Positions 1-6,279 of a stretch of DNA of 6,403 nt are shown here, in pieces. This stretch comes from Planctomycetota bacterium. GTDB lineage: Bacteria > Planctomycetota > Planctomycetia > Pirellulales > Lacipirellulaceae. A program made the translations under genes and the position numbers. Each line of letters opens with the position of its first letter. The first letter of the stretch is position 1. A model generated the notes under the pieces. That model ran no database searches and was not told the origin of the DNA. It was given only the letters and a program-made list of their open reading frames with translations. Location of the stretch: the NCBI GenBank assembly GCA_024278035.1, contig JAJRUA010000007.1:1-6403 (forward strand), written 5' to 3'.

Positions 1-2457
1 ATGGGCTTCGTCTGGCGCACGCCGAAAATGGCTTGTTACGGGCGCTGTTTTGGCTGGCCGGGTACCCATTTCAGCCCCCTCCCCTAGCCCCTCCCCCTTC
101 TGGGGAGGGGGATACTCGCCGTCTAATTCTTGCGAGGGATCAAACCCGTCGATGTTCGCATAGATCACAAAGAAACTGTAGCAATTCCAAAGTCGTAGCA
201 GGAACTCGGGGACCGAGTCCTTGATCGCTTGTTCGCTGTAACGAATCGAAGTCCACGGCGGCTGGTTGGCAAACAAGTACCACCGTAGAGCATCGGCCCC
301 ATAGGCGTCAAAAATCTCCGCCGGGTCGCGATAGTTTCGCTTGCTCTTGGACATTTTTTGCCCATCTTCGCCCAGCATGAGGCCCAGGACGATGCAGTTC
401 TTAAAGGGATGGGGATAATTGCTAGTTGCTAGTTGTGAGGCGCTAGTTTGAGGATGGTCATTTTCCCCTAGCGCCTTCCTGCTAGCAACTAGCGACTCTT
501 TTCCCAACAGTCCCTTTCCAAACAACATGGTCGAGATCGACAATTGCGAATAGAACCACCCTCGCGTCTGGTCAATCGCTTCAGAGATAAAATCAGCCGG
601 GAACTGGCTCTCGAAGCGTTCTTTCTCGGGGCCCTCGGTTTGTCCCTTGTAGCCCCATTGGGCGAAGGGCATCGCCCCCGAGTCGTACCAACAATCGATC
701 ACCTCGGTGACGCGCTGCATGCGTGCCCCCTTAGCAAATGGCGAATCGTAGGTCACGGCGTCGATGTACGGCTTGTGGACACGCAGATCGTCCGGCAGTT
801 CCGGATTGGAGGCCTTGGCTTTGTCCCAAACATCGGTCCCACGGATGCCCCGCTTGGCGAGCAGTTCGTCGTAATCGCCGATCGCTTCTTGCTTGCCCGT
901 CTGTTCGCACTGCCAGATGGGTAGCGGAGTGCCCCAGTACCGTTCGCGGCTCAGAGCCCAATCGACGTTCGACCCGAGGAACTTGCCGAACCGGCCTTCC
1001 TTGATATGGCCGGGTAGCCAGTTGATCGCCCGATTGTTCTCGATCATTGCCTCTTTGAACTGGGTCGTTTTGATGAACCAGCTACGCCGCGGGTACTGAA
1101 TGAGCGGATCCTCTTCGGCCCGCCAGCAGAAGGGGTAATCGTGAAGGTACTGTTCTTGGAAGTAGAGCAAGCCCCGTTCCTTGAGATCGCGGTTGATCTC
1201 CTTGTCACAATCCTTAACCCATCGGCCACGCACGAACTGGGGCGCTTCGTCGGTGAACTTGCCATTGGGGCCAACGCAGTTGATGAGCGTTGGGCCTTCG
1301 CCTCGTGTAAAGCGATCTTGTTCTGCGACGAGCACTTCGTAATCGATTTCGCCAAACGCCGGGGCTTGGTGAACGATGCCCGAACCACTGTCGGTCGTAA
1401 CAAAATCGGCCGAAACAACTCGCCACGCTAAGTATTCTTCTTCGCCGCTGGCCAACTTGCCACGCTGCGCTCCGCCGAGGGCAAAGGGCACCGTGCCCGA
1501 GCCGTCTCCTGCCTTTTCTTGCAGAGCAAGCCGGTGCTGGGCGGCGTCGAGTGTGTAATAGCACTCGAACGGTGGCAAGTAGCGCTGGCCAACCAGCTCG
1601 GTTCCCTTGCAAGTCGAGAGAATTTTTAGTGTTCGCTTCAGCTTTCCGGCAATCGTTTCTACAAGATCGCTCGCCAGGACGATGAACTCGCCCGTCTCGC
1701 TATCTTCGACCGTCGCGTACTCGATGTCCGGATGGACGGCAGCGAACTGGTTGCTGGGCAGTGTCCACGGTGTGGTGGTCCAGACGAGCAGCGAAGTTTT
1801 TGTGACTTGCCCATCTTTCAGAAGCGGGAATTTTACGAAGACACTCGGATCGGCGACCTGTTTGTAACCCTGCCCCACTTCCCCCGCGGAGAGGGCCGTG
1901 CCCCCCTGGGCCCACCACCAAACGATCTTGTGGCCCTGATATAGCAGCCCCCGATCGAACAGCGTTTTGAGCGACCACCAGACGCTTTCAACATACGACT
2001 GGTGGTAAGTAACGTACGCTTCGTCCAGATCGACCCAAAAACCGAGCCGCTCTGTAAGACGCTCCCACTCTTTCATATAACGCCAAACGCTCGCTTGGCA
2101 CTTTTGGATGAACGGCTCAATGCCGTAGGCTTCGATCTCTTCTTTACTGTGGATGCCCAGTTCTTTGCAGACTTCGACCTCGACGGGCAGGCCATGCGTA
2201 TCCCAACCCGCTTTGCGCTCGCAGCGGTAGCCGCGCATTGTCTTGTAACGTGGAAAGACATCCTTGATGGCACGGGTGAGGCAATGGCCCGGGTGGGGCA
2301 TGCCGTTGGCCGTGGGGGGCCCTTCGTAGAAAACGAAGGGCTCGGCACCCTCGCGCTGGGCGAGCGACTTGCGATAAATCTGCTGCTCTTTCCAGAAGCG
2401 AACGGTCTCTTCTTCGAGCTTCGGAAAACGAACCTGACCATCAACCGGCTGAACCAT
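1..2457 (-). CDS. ileS: Isoleucyl-tRNA synthetase (IleRS), 3' end cut by window edge
   Basis: Class I aminoacyl-tRNA synthetase that charges tRNA-Ile with isoleucine in the cytoplasm. The minus strand is open from the ATG at 2457 to the left edge: 819 codons, no stop. An in-frame TAG five codons upstream fixes this ATG as the first usable start; no clear Shine-Dalgarno precedes it. Visible motifs: HIGH-type HPGH at residues 55-58 within [16 protein letters not shown] 84-91, editing-domain [10 protein letters not shown] 227-236 and the [14 protein letters not shown] segment ending at 373, [13 protein letters not shown] 588-600, QTRGWFY 630-636, and KMSKS 701-705. The GMPHxGH form resembles type-2 (eukaryote-like) IleRS; the subtype is inference. 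Most of the anticodon-binding domain lies outside the window. Two stretches do not look like IleRS: residues about 655-680 (a CTAG-rich palindrome) and 782-795 (a C-rich palindrome), both read in frame. Residues 796-819 also fail to resemble the expected next segment. The first 780 residues are otherwise uninterrupted, so the gene is probably functional. Confidence 0.96.
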   Translation of the reverse strand, partial: MVQPVDGQVRFPKLEEETVRFWKEQQIYRKSLAQREGAEPFVFYEGPPTANGMPHPGHCLTRAIKDVFPRYKTMRGYRCERKAGWDTHGLPVEVEVCKELGIHSKEEIEAYGIEPFIQKCQASVWRYMKEWERLTERLGFWVDLDEAYVTYHQSYVESVWWSLKTLFDRGLLYQGHKIVWWWAQGGTALSAGEVGQGYKQVADPSVFVKFPLLKDGQVTKTSLLVWTTTPWTLPSNQFAAVHPDIEYATVEDSETGEFIVLASDLVETIAGKLKRTLKILSTCKGTELVGQRYLPPFECYYTLDAAQHRLALQEKAGDGSGTVPFALGGAQRGKLASGEEEYLAWRVVSADFVTTDSGSGIVHQAPAFGEIDYEVLVAEQDRFTRGEGPTLINCVGPNGKFTDEAPQFVRGRWVKDCDKEINRDLKERGLLYFQEQYLHDYPFCWRAEEDPLIQYPRRSWFIKTTQFKEAMIENNRAINWLPGHIKEGRFGKFLGSNVDWALSRERYWGTPLPIWQCEQTGKQEAIGDYDELLAKRGIRGTDVWDKAKASNPELPDDLRVHKPYIDAVTYDSPFAKGARMQRVTEVIDCWYDSGAMPFAQWGYKGQTEGPEKERFESQFPADFISEAIDQTRGWFYSQLSISTMLFGKGLLGKESLVASRKALGENDHPQTSASQLATSNYPHPFKNCIVLGLMLGEDGQKMSKSKRNYRDPAEIFDAYGADALRWYLFANQPPWTSIRYSEQAIKDSVPEFLLRLWNCYSFFVIYANIDGFDPSQELDGEYPPPQKGEGLGEGAEMGTRPAKTAPVTSHFRRAPDEAH
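75..115 (-). repeat. C-rich palindromic repeat, copy 1, inside ileS
   Basis: On the plus strand the unit reads as a C-tract arm (CCCCCTCCCC), TAG, a second C arm (CCCCTCCCC), a five-base loop, then GGGGAGGGGG and ATAC. The inner C arm pairs with the G arm to form a 9-bp GC stem. Two relatives lie at 4177-4218 (opposite orientation) and 4245-4285 (same orientation). Here the unit is translated as part of IleRS, residues 782-795 (core [12 protein letters not shown]), using the reading direction and frame that avoid the TAG/CTA stop. It follows the [13 protein letters not shown] segment, near the start of the anticodon-binding domain, where IleRS tolerates variable linkers (inference). Confidence 0.85.
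421..493. repeat. CTAG-rich imperfect palindrome inserted in frame in ileS
   Basis: The left arm at 421-446 is GCTAGTTGCTAG, five unmatched bases, AGGCGCTAG. The right arm at 468-493 is its reverse complement: CTAGCGCCT, five unmatched bases, CTAGCAACTAGC. Paired positions are 12 + 9 of 26, with a 21-base loop at 447-467. Read on the minus strand it encodes IleRS residues of about 655-680 (includes [12 protein letters not shown] and SQLATSN), between the QTRGWFY region and the strand leading to KMSKS. IleRS proteins normally pass from the TMLFG-type segment to the PHPFKN-type segment with a short loop, so this is an extra block of about 26 residues. No target duplication is obvious. No second copy lies in this window. 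Confidence 0.8.
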
Positions 2458-2536
2458 CGGCGTACAAATCTATCGAGAAAAAGAGGCGAAACCGCGAGCC
2501 CATCAATAGACCACGTCCGCCCCGCTCCTTCAATAA

Positions 2537-2689
2537 CCGCCAAGATGCCAAGAGCGCCAGGTTCGCCAAGAAAAGATAATAAAAAGGGAGTTCGCCACAG
2601 AATAGGAGAACACAGAGTTCGTTTTTCTCTGCTGTCTCAGCGTCTCTGCGCGAGAATGCTAATCGTCGCTTTTTTGGCGTCTTGGCGCC
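2537..2689. repeat. Nested inverted-repeat unit (MITE-like) between the acidic gene and ileS
   Basis: This fills most of the 241-bp gap between the acidic gene and ileS. The outer left arm (2537-2575) has repeated GCCAAG words, as in CCGCCAAGATGCCAAGAGCG, followed by CGCCAAGAAAAG. The outer right arm (2669-2689) is the complementary CTTTTTTGGCGTCTTGGCGC type. The inner arms are also complementary: left GCCACAGAATAGGAGAACAC with following AGAG (2594-2616), right CTCTGCTGTCTCAGCGTCTC with following TGCG (2627-2650). The arms are imperfect but matched in order, giving two nested stems around a short centre. The word pair GCCAAGACGCCAAG / CACAGAGACACAGAG recalls intergenic repeats I remember from diverse environmental bacteria; I could not check this. 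No protein-coding frame here looks real. Confidence 0.65.
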
Positions 2690-2698
2690 TAGCTTCGA

Positions 2699-3097
2699 TT
2701 ATTTATCGAAGTCAGCGTCGTCTTGGAACTTGTCGTTCTTTTCCCCTTCTTTGGCTTCTTTGTCCGAGACCTTGGCATGGATGTCGAACTCTTCTTCGGG
2801 AGTATCCTGGAACTCCTCTCCGAAGCCATCTTCGTCTTCGTCGTCGTCCCACTCTTCTTCAAAGTCGTCGTCGAAGTCGTCATCGAAGTCGTCGTCTTCA
2901 AAATCGTCGAACGGATCGGTCGAGGGAGGGGCTAGCTCTTCGATCGGCACGTCGCCGATAGGCATGACATCAGCGGCTGCCACTTCCGACGCATCCTCAT
3001 CGGGCGCAGCGGCATCCGCCTGGAAGTCCTCCTTATTCGCGGACAAATCCTCTGAGGGCTTGGGGTCTTCAGGGTCCGGTACAACCTTCTCAGTCAT
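2699..3097 (-). CDS. Small highly acidic protein of unknown function
   Basis: A 132-residue protein that I cannot assign to a named family. It has no signal peptide or membrane segment and is dominated by Asp and Glu. Residues 1-60 form a Pro/Ala/Glu-rich, probably disordered leader. Residues 61-107 are a dense acidic tract with Phe/Trp spaced through it (FDDFEDDDFDDDFDDDF, then EEEWDDDEDED). Residues 108-132 are charged and end in DFDK. Three 12-bp DNA units at 2861-2896 encode tandem DDDF, showing growth by codon-repeat expansion. Start choice: the ATG at 3097 is preceded by AAGGA 11 bases upstream. A 7-bp perfect hairpin (2693-2711, CTTCGAT/ATCGAAG) spans the stop codon. The gene lies 241 bp upstream of ileS on the same strand. 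The complementary strand is open too (Ser-rich), but that is a by-product of GAC/GAA repeats. A nucleic-acid-mimic or chaperone-like role is possible but not supported by any motif. Confidence 0.75.
   Translation of the reverse strand: MTEKVVPDPEDPKPSEDLSANKEDFQADAAAPDEDASEVAAADVMPIGDVPIEELAPPSTDPFDDFEDDDFDDDFDDDFEEEWDDDEDEDGFGEEFQDTPEEEFDIHAKVSDKEAKEGEKNDKFQDDADFDK
2861..2896 (-). repeat. Three tandem 12-bp units encoding DDDF
   Basis: On the plus strand the units are AAAGTCGTCGTC, GAAGTCGTCATC and GAAGTCGTCGTC, differing by two substitutions. On the minus strand each encodes three Asp codons plus Phe. Unit-number changes by replication slippage would keep the frame and vary the length of the acidic tract. 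Confidence 0.8.
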
Positions 3098-3138
3098 GTT
3101 CTCGAAATTCCTTGGTTTTCCTTTAGCAGACCTGCACT

Positions 3139-3166
3139 ATGATAGTCGGACTCGGCCATAAGTGAA
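3139..3166 (-). promoter_or_regulatory. Possible sigma70-type promoter for the acidic gene
   Basis: On the minus strand, TTCACT (3161-3166; 4/6 to the -35 consensus) is followed after 16 bases by TATCAT (3139-3144; 5/6 to the -10 consensus). It lies about 42 bases upstream of the ATG at 3097, in the divergent region. This is pattern matching only; planctomycete promoters are poorly conserved. Confidence 0.3.
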
Positions 3167-3222
3167 CCGTCCCCCAGGCCAATCTCTGCAAAAAGAGAGG
3201 GAATACGTACAAATCAATTCGT

Positions 3223-3334
3223 AGGCGAGCCGCGAGCGTAAGCGACCGGAGTTTTTTGCAGCGGATGCCTTTTTGCAAGAGATTGATCGACTCAGGGTTC
3301 CCCAACTCCGGTCGCTTACGCTCGCGGCTCGCCT
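3223..3334. repeat. Perfect 31-bp inverted repeat, arms 3223-3253 and 3304-3334
   Basis: The left arm starts AGGCGAGCCGCGAGCGTAAG and continues CGACCGGAGTT. The right arm is its exact reverse complement over all 31 bases. The 50-base spacer (3254-3303) holds a smaller TTGCA...TGCAA inverted repeat. A near-identical copy of the arm (28/29) lies at 6038-6066. The pair fills the distal part of the 312-bp divergent region 3098-3409, 76 bases upstream of the deacetylase ATG. As RNA it would make a long stem, but it lacks a following U-tract, so it is not a standard terminator. Confidence 0.92.
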
Positions 3335-3409
3335 GCCCAACTCTTGGCGGTTCTTGAAAGGCCCTTACAATGCGGGTCTCTCGCTGTTTTTCCCTTTTCT
3401 GAGGCTCTT

Positions 3410-4150
3410 ATGCCAAATACTGACCAACCGCCCGTCCAGGAACTCGACGTGATTGCTGTGGGAGCCCACCCCGATGATGTCGAAATCGGCTGCGGGGGCG
3501 TTTTGGCGAGCCTTGTCGAGCAAGGCTACCGCGTGGGGATCGTCGATCTGACCGATGGCGAGCCGACCCCCGCCTCGCCCGGCCCCGAGGTCCGATTGGC
3601 CGAAGCTCGCCAAGCGGCTGGGATTTTGGGGGTCCAGGAACGGTTTTTGCTTGATCTGCCCAATCGGCGTCTTTTCGATGGCTTTGACGAGCGGGTCGCT
3701 CTGGCGAAGGTTTTCCGTCGCTGGCGGCCCAAGCTGGTCCTTGGCCTGGGTAACCGCACCCCGCTGGCCTCACCCGACCATTGGCAGGCGATGCAAATTA
3801 CCGACGCCGCCGTTTTTTACTCTCGCCTGACCAAATGGGATGACCAGTTCGACCATCTGCCGCCCCATACCATCCCCGCCCAAATTTACTACACGCTCAA
3901 TTTCCATTCGCTGGAATCCGCCGCCAACGGGGCCGACTTTATTGTCGATATCAGCCGAACGCTGAAGAAAAAACTTTCAGCGATTCGTGCCTACGAAACC
4001 CAGTTTCCACCTGAGAAGCAGGCGATCTTCAAGAAAATCGAACAAATGAACCGCCTCCACGGCGAAACGGCCGGCTTTGCCGCGGGAGAACGACTCACCA
4101 GCCCACGGTCGGTAGGGGTGGTCAACCTGATGGAAAGCCTACGGCTTTGA
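3410..4150 (+). CDS. bshB1: PIG-L family zinc-dependent deacetylase, BshB1-like
   Basis: A 246-residue LmbE/PIG-L N-acetyl-glucosaminyl deacetylase. BshB1 removes the acetyl group from GlcNAc-malate in bacillithiol synthesis; whether this organism makes bacillithiol cannot be told here, so the substrate is inference. Evidence: [14 protein letters not shown] at 17-30 carries the family's metal/catalytic AHPDD (His20 and Asp23 ligands, Asp22 general base by family analogy); VDLTDGEPT 45-53; [13 protein letters not shown] 62-74; [11 protein letters not shown] 81-91; SPDH 121-124 supplying the third ligand His124; and [10 protein letters not shown]...AIRAYETQF 179-199, typical of BshB1. The usual HPDH has Ser in its first position, while the ligand His is kept. 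Length suits the family (about 230-250). Start: ATG 3410 has GAGG six bases upstream; an upstream in-frame TTG at 3344 would add unconserved residues. Soluble, no signal peptide. An antiporter gene follows after 177 bp of repeats, same strand; no bshA or bshC is in view. Confidence 0.85.
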   Translation: MPNTDQPPVQELDVIAVGAHPDDVEIGCGGVLASLVEQGYRVGIVDLTDGEPTPASPGPEVRLAEARQAAGILGVQERFLLDLPNRRLFDGFDERVALAKVFRRWRPKLVLGLGNRTPLASPDHWQAMQITDAAVFYSRLTKWDDQFDHLPPHTIPAQIYYTLNFHSLESAANGADFIVDISRTLKKKLSAIRAYETQFPPEKQAIFKKIEQMNRLHGETAGFAAGERLTSPRSVGVVNLMESLRL

Positions 4151-4176
4151 GTCGGAGATAGGTTATCCAATTAAGT

Positions 4177-4218
4177 CCCCCTCCCCCACTTTCGGGGGAG
4201 GGGTTAGGGGAGGGGGGG
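4177..4218 (-). repeat. C-rich palindromic repeat, copy 2 (reverse orientation)
   Basis: The reverse complement reads CCCCCCCTCCCCTAACCCCT followed by CCCCC, GAAAGT and GGGGGAGGGGG, matching the plan of the unit at 75-115 (C arm, TA[A/G], C arm, loop, G arm). It starts 27 bp after the deacetylase stop. There is no U-tract, so it is not called as a terminator. Confidence 0.85.
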
Positions 4219-4244
4219 TTTGAACCCTGTAGACGGATTCTTTA

Positions 4245-4285
4245 CCCCTCCCCTAGCGCCTCCCCTAAAAAGGGGAGGGGAATAC
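4245..4285 (+). repeat. C-rich palindromic repeat, copy 3
   Basis: The unit reads CCCCTCCCCTAGCGCCTCCC, then CTAAAAA, GGGGAGGGG and AATAC, closest in plan to copy 1 including the ATAC end. It is opposed to copy 2 across a 26-bp centre, so 4177-4285 can also fold as one large inverted repeat between the deacetylase and antiporter. Read through in the antiporter frame it yields TPPLAPPLKRGGEYP, which is repeat-derived sequence and not a genuine protein N-terminus. Confidence 0.88.
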
Positions 4286-4327
4286 CCTTCGCTAGTTATT
4301 CTCCCCTCCACATTCCCTCTTCCTTTC

Positions 4328-6037
4328 ATGTCGCATCCCTACGGTTGGTTCTGTCTCGCTCCGCCGGTCGTGGCCGTTGTGCTAGCAATTCTTACGCGGC
4401 GAATTTTATTTTCGCTGTTGGTAGGACTCTTCGCGGGGGCGATGCTGACGACGAGCGGCGATTTACTAGCCGCGCTGATCGCTCTGGGCGAGACGCATCT
4501 CTGGCCCACTTTTATCGACCCGAGCAAACTCCGCCTGTTCACCTTCACAATGGCCATGGGGGCCACCGTCGGCCTGCTGCACCGGGCGGGTGGAATGCAA
4601 GGGTTCGTTCAATTGATGACCCCATTAGCCAACACTCGCCGTAGTGGCCAGCTCACGGGATGGGCAATGGGGCTCGCCGTCTTCTTCGATGACTACGCCA
4701 ACACGCTGCTGCTCGGCGGGGCGCTACGACCGGTTTTCGATCGCCTGCGCATCTCGCGCGAGAAGCTCGCCTACTTGGTCGACTCGACCGCCGCGCCCGT
4801 TGCCGGCTTGGCCCTCATCTCAACCTGGGTCGCCGTCGAAATCGCCTATGTCCAAGAAGGTCTCGACAATCTTGCCCCGACGACTTTAGGAGCCGACGCC
4901 GTGGCGGGGGCCAGCGCCTTTTCGCTCTTCGTCGCCTGCTTGCCGTACCGTTTTTATGTGATCCAGGCGCTCCTCTTCGTGCCGATTGTTGCCCTTCTGG
5001 GACGCGACTTCGGGCCGATGCTCGCTGCCGAACGCCAGGCCAAAAAAACACGCGGAATTTCCGGGGGCAGAGATTCAGTCCCTATCCCCTTCTCGCCCGA
5101 AGACGAAGGCTCCGTCGCCGCGGCAGCCGCCAACCGGTCGCCCACGCCAAGCCATTGGTCGAACGCTGTCGTTCCGCTCGCTGCGATGCTGGCAGCCGTG
5201 ATCGCGCTCCTGTGGACCACCGGCATGGCCAATCTAGCCCAAGCCCTTCCTGCTGATGCGAGCTTGTCCGACACGCTACGCAAAGTGTTTGGCGCTGCCA
5301 ATTCAGGACTCGCTTTGCAGTACGGCGCTTTTACCGGACTTCTTGTCGCGCTCGTGATGACCCGCCTGCGGGCGTTGCTCTCGACACAAGAAATTCGCAA
5401 CGCCTTGATTCGCGGTGTTCTCACGGTCCTTCCCGCTGTTGCGATCCTTTGGCTTGCCGCTTCGATGTCACGCATGACGGGCAATAAATCGGCCGAAGGG
5501 GCCCCCTCCGCCGTCGCGTTCGAGTACACCGACTACCGCCTCTACACGGGCGAGTTTCTCTCCGGAAAACTCCTCGGCAGTGAAGGCGAAGAACCGTCCG
5601 ACCTGTTCAAAGCGATCTTGCCGACGGCCATTTTTTTGCTTTCAGCCATCGTCGCTTTTTGCACCGGCACAAGTTTTGGCACCATGGGCCTTGTGGTCCC
5701 CATGGTTGTGCCACTCGCCATCTCCGCCGCAAGCGGCGAGCCCGATCCGCTCGGCAGCCCGCTCCTCTTGGCATCTTTGGGAGGTGTTCTGGCCGGCGCG
5801 ATTTTTGGCGACCATTGCTCGCCCATCTCCGACACCACGATCCTTTCTTCGCAAGCGAGCGGCTGCAATCATATGGCCCACGTCCGAACCCAATTGCCCT
5901 ACGCCCTACTGATCGCCACGGTTTGCGTCTTTTTGGGCACACTTCCACTAGGCATGGGAATCAATGTTTGGCTCCTGCTGCCACTACAAACCATGGCGCT
6001 GGTTGGCCTGCTCTTCCTACTCGGCAAAAAACCGTAA
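4328..6037 (+). CDS. NhaC-family Na+/H+ antiporter
   Basis: A 569-residue inner-membrane protein expected to exchange Na+ for H+ in pH and sodium homeostasis; related family members exchange organic acids, so the substrate is not certain. About 12 hydrophobic segments are visible (roughly 10-24, 26-48, 112-131, 155-175, 195-226, 281-299, 326-345, 362-380, 431-446, 450-468, 479-495, 522-542, 545-566). NhaC-type signatures: FFDDYANTLLLGGALRP at 119-135, KLAYLVDSTAAPVAG 146-160, CTGTSFGTMGLVVPM 445-459, and GDHCSPISDTTILSSQASGC 494-513 followed by HMAHVRTQLPYAL. A polar cytosolic or periplasmic loop at 232-278 and another at 384-428 make it longer than a typical NhaC (about 450-500). Start: the frame is open to a TTG at 4220, but those 36 residues are read from repeat copy 3, so the ATG at 4328 (MSHPYGWFCLAPP) is chosen; no good Shine-Dalgarno is seen. 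Confidence 0.9.
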   Translation: MSHPYGWFCLAPPVVAVVLAILTRRILFSLLVGLFAGAMLTTSGDLLAALIALGETHLWPTFIDPSKLRLFTFTMAMGATVGLLHRAGGMQGFVQLMTPLANTRRSGQLTGWAMGLAVFFDDYANTLLLGGALRPVFDRLRISREKLAYLVDSTAAPVAGLALISTWVAVEIAYVQEGLDNLAPTTLGADAVAGASAFSLFVACLPYRFYVIQALLFVPIVALLGRDFGPMLAAERQAKKTRGISGGRDSVPIPFSPEDEGSVAAAAANRSPTPSHWSNAVVPLAAMLAAVIALLWTTGMANLAQALPADASLSDTLRKVFGAANSGLALQYGAFTGLLVALVMTRLRALLSTQEIRNALIRGVLTVLPAVAILWLAASMSRMTGNKSAEGAPSAVAFEYTDYRLYTGEFLSGKLLGSEGEEPSDLFKAILPTAIFLLSAIVAFCTGTSFGTMGLVVPMVVPLAISAASGEPDPLGSPLLLASLGGVLAGAIFGDHCSPISDTTILSSQASGCNHMAHVRTQLPYALLIATVCVFLGTLPLGMGINVWLLLPLQTMALVGLLFLLGKKP

Positions 6038-6066
6038 AGGCGAGCCGCGAGCGTCAGCGACCGGAG
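6038..6066 (+). repeat. Third copy of the AGGCGAGCCGCGAGCG repeat
   Basis: It starts at the base after the antiporter TAA stop and matches the left arm at 3223 at 28 of 29 positions (A to C at 6055). Only one arm is present here, with no inverted partner nearby. The 52 bases after it (6067-6118) hold nothing I can recognise. Confidence 0.9.
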
Positions 6067-6198
6067 GGGAAAACGAGGCCAACCGCCCCCTTCCCGACTC
6101 CCCTTTGACCTAATTTTCGGCTCTTCACCGGAATCGGTGGGTAATCAAGGAGACCAACGCCAGTTTAGCAGGGCTTGGCAGTAGGGGTTGTAAAAAAA

Positions 6199-6279
6199 TG
6201 CACGGCTGAGAGTTTTCCGGTAAGGATGTAGTTGCGAAACAACATTCACGCCGAAGCGCCGGAGTCCCTCAGCCGTGCA
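6199..6279 (+). promoter_or_regulatory. Hairpin enclosing the transposase ribosome site and start codon
   Basis: TGCACGGCTGAG (6199-6210) and CTCAGCCGTGCA (6268-6279) are perfect 12-bp inverted repeats. Inside them CCGG at 6217-6220 can pair with CCGG at 6259-6262, and GTTG/CAAC (6231-6243) closes the tip around CGAAA. The likely GGAG ribosome site (6261-6264) and the GTG start (6275-6277) both fall in the 3' side of the structure, so read-through transcripts would hide them. Transposase silencing by such 5' structures is known for other IS families; for this element it is inference. Confidence 0.6.

Noticed and set aside
544..924. 126-codon plus-strand frame
   Set aside because: Lies wholly antisense to conserved IleRS coding sequence and has no recognisable features of its own.
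1..2457. ileS as a pseudogene broken by frameshifts
   Set aside because: Reading the minus strand by hand from 2457 gives one uninterrupted frame with all major IleRS motifs in order; many short open frames on both strands are shadows of it.
2002..2961. 319-codon plus-strand open frame
   Set aside because: It runs antisense to the start of ileS, through the MITE-like unit and into the acidic gene. The protein has no recognisable domain and ends in an Arg-rich stretch read from the acid-rich repeats.
2682..3161. Ser-rich 159-codon plus-strand frame
   Set aside because: Antisense of the acidic gene: the Asp/Glu codon repeats read backwards as Ser/Lys. The minus-strand frame has a better start, a ribosome site and a plausible composition.
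3223..3334. CRISPR-like repeat-spacer array
   Set aside because: There are only two arms and they are inverted, not direct; the third copy is 2.7 kb away, and no cas gene is present.
3344..3409. Earlier TTG start for the deacetylase
   Set aside because: The extra 22 residues have no family similarity and start at the edge of the inverted repeat; the ATG at 3410 has a well-placed GAGG.
4177..4285. Rho-independent terminators at the GC-rich palindromes
   Set aside because: The stems are strong but neither is followed by a run of T on the relevant strand, and the same unit occurs inside a coding region.
4220..4327. N-terminal 36-residue extension of the antiporter
   Set aside because: Starts at a TTG and is translated from C-rich repeat copy 3; the hydrophobic antiporter sequence begins after the ATG at 4328.
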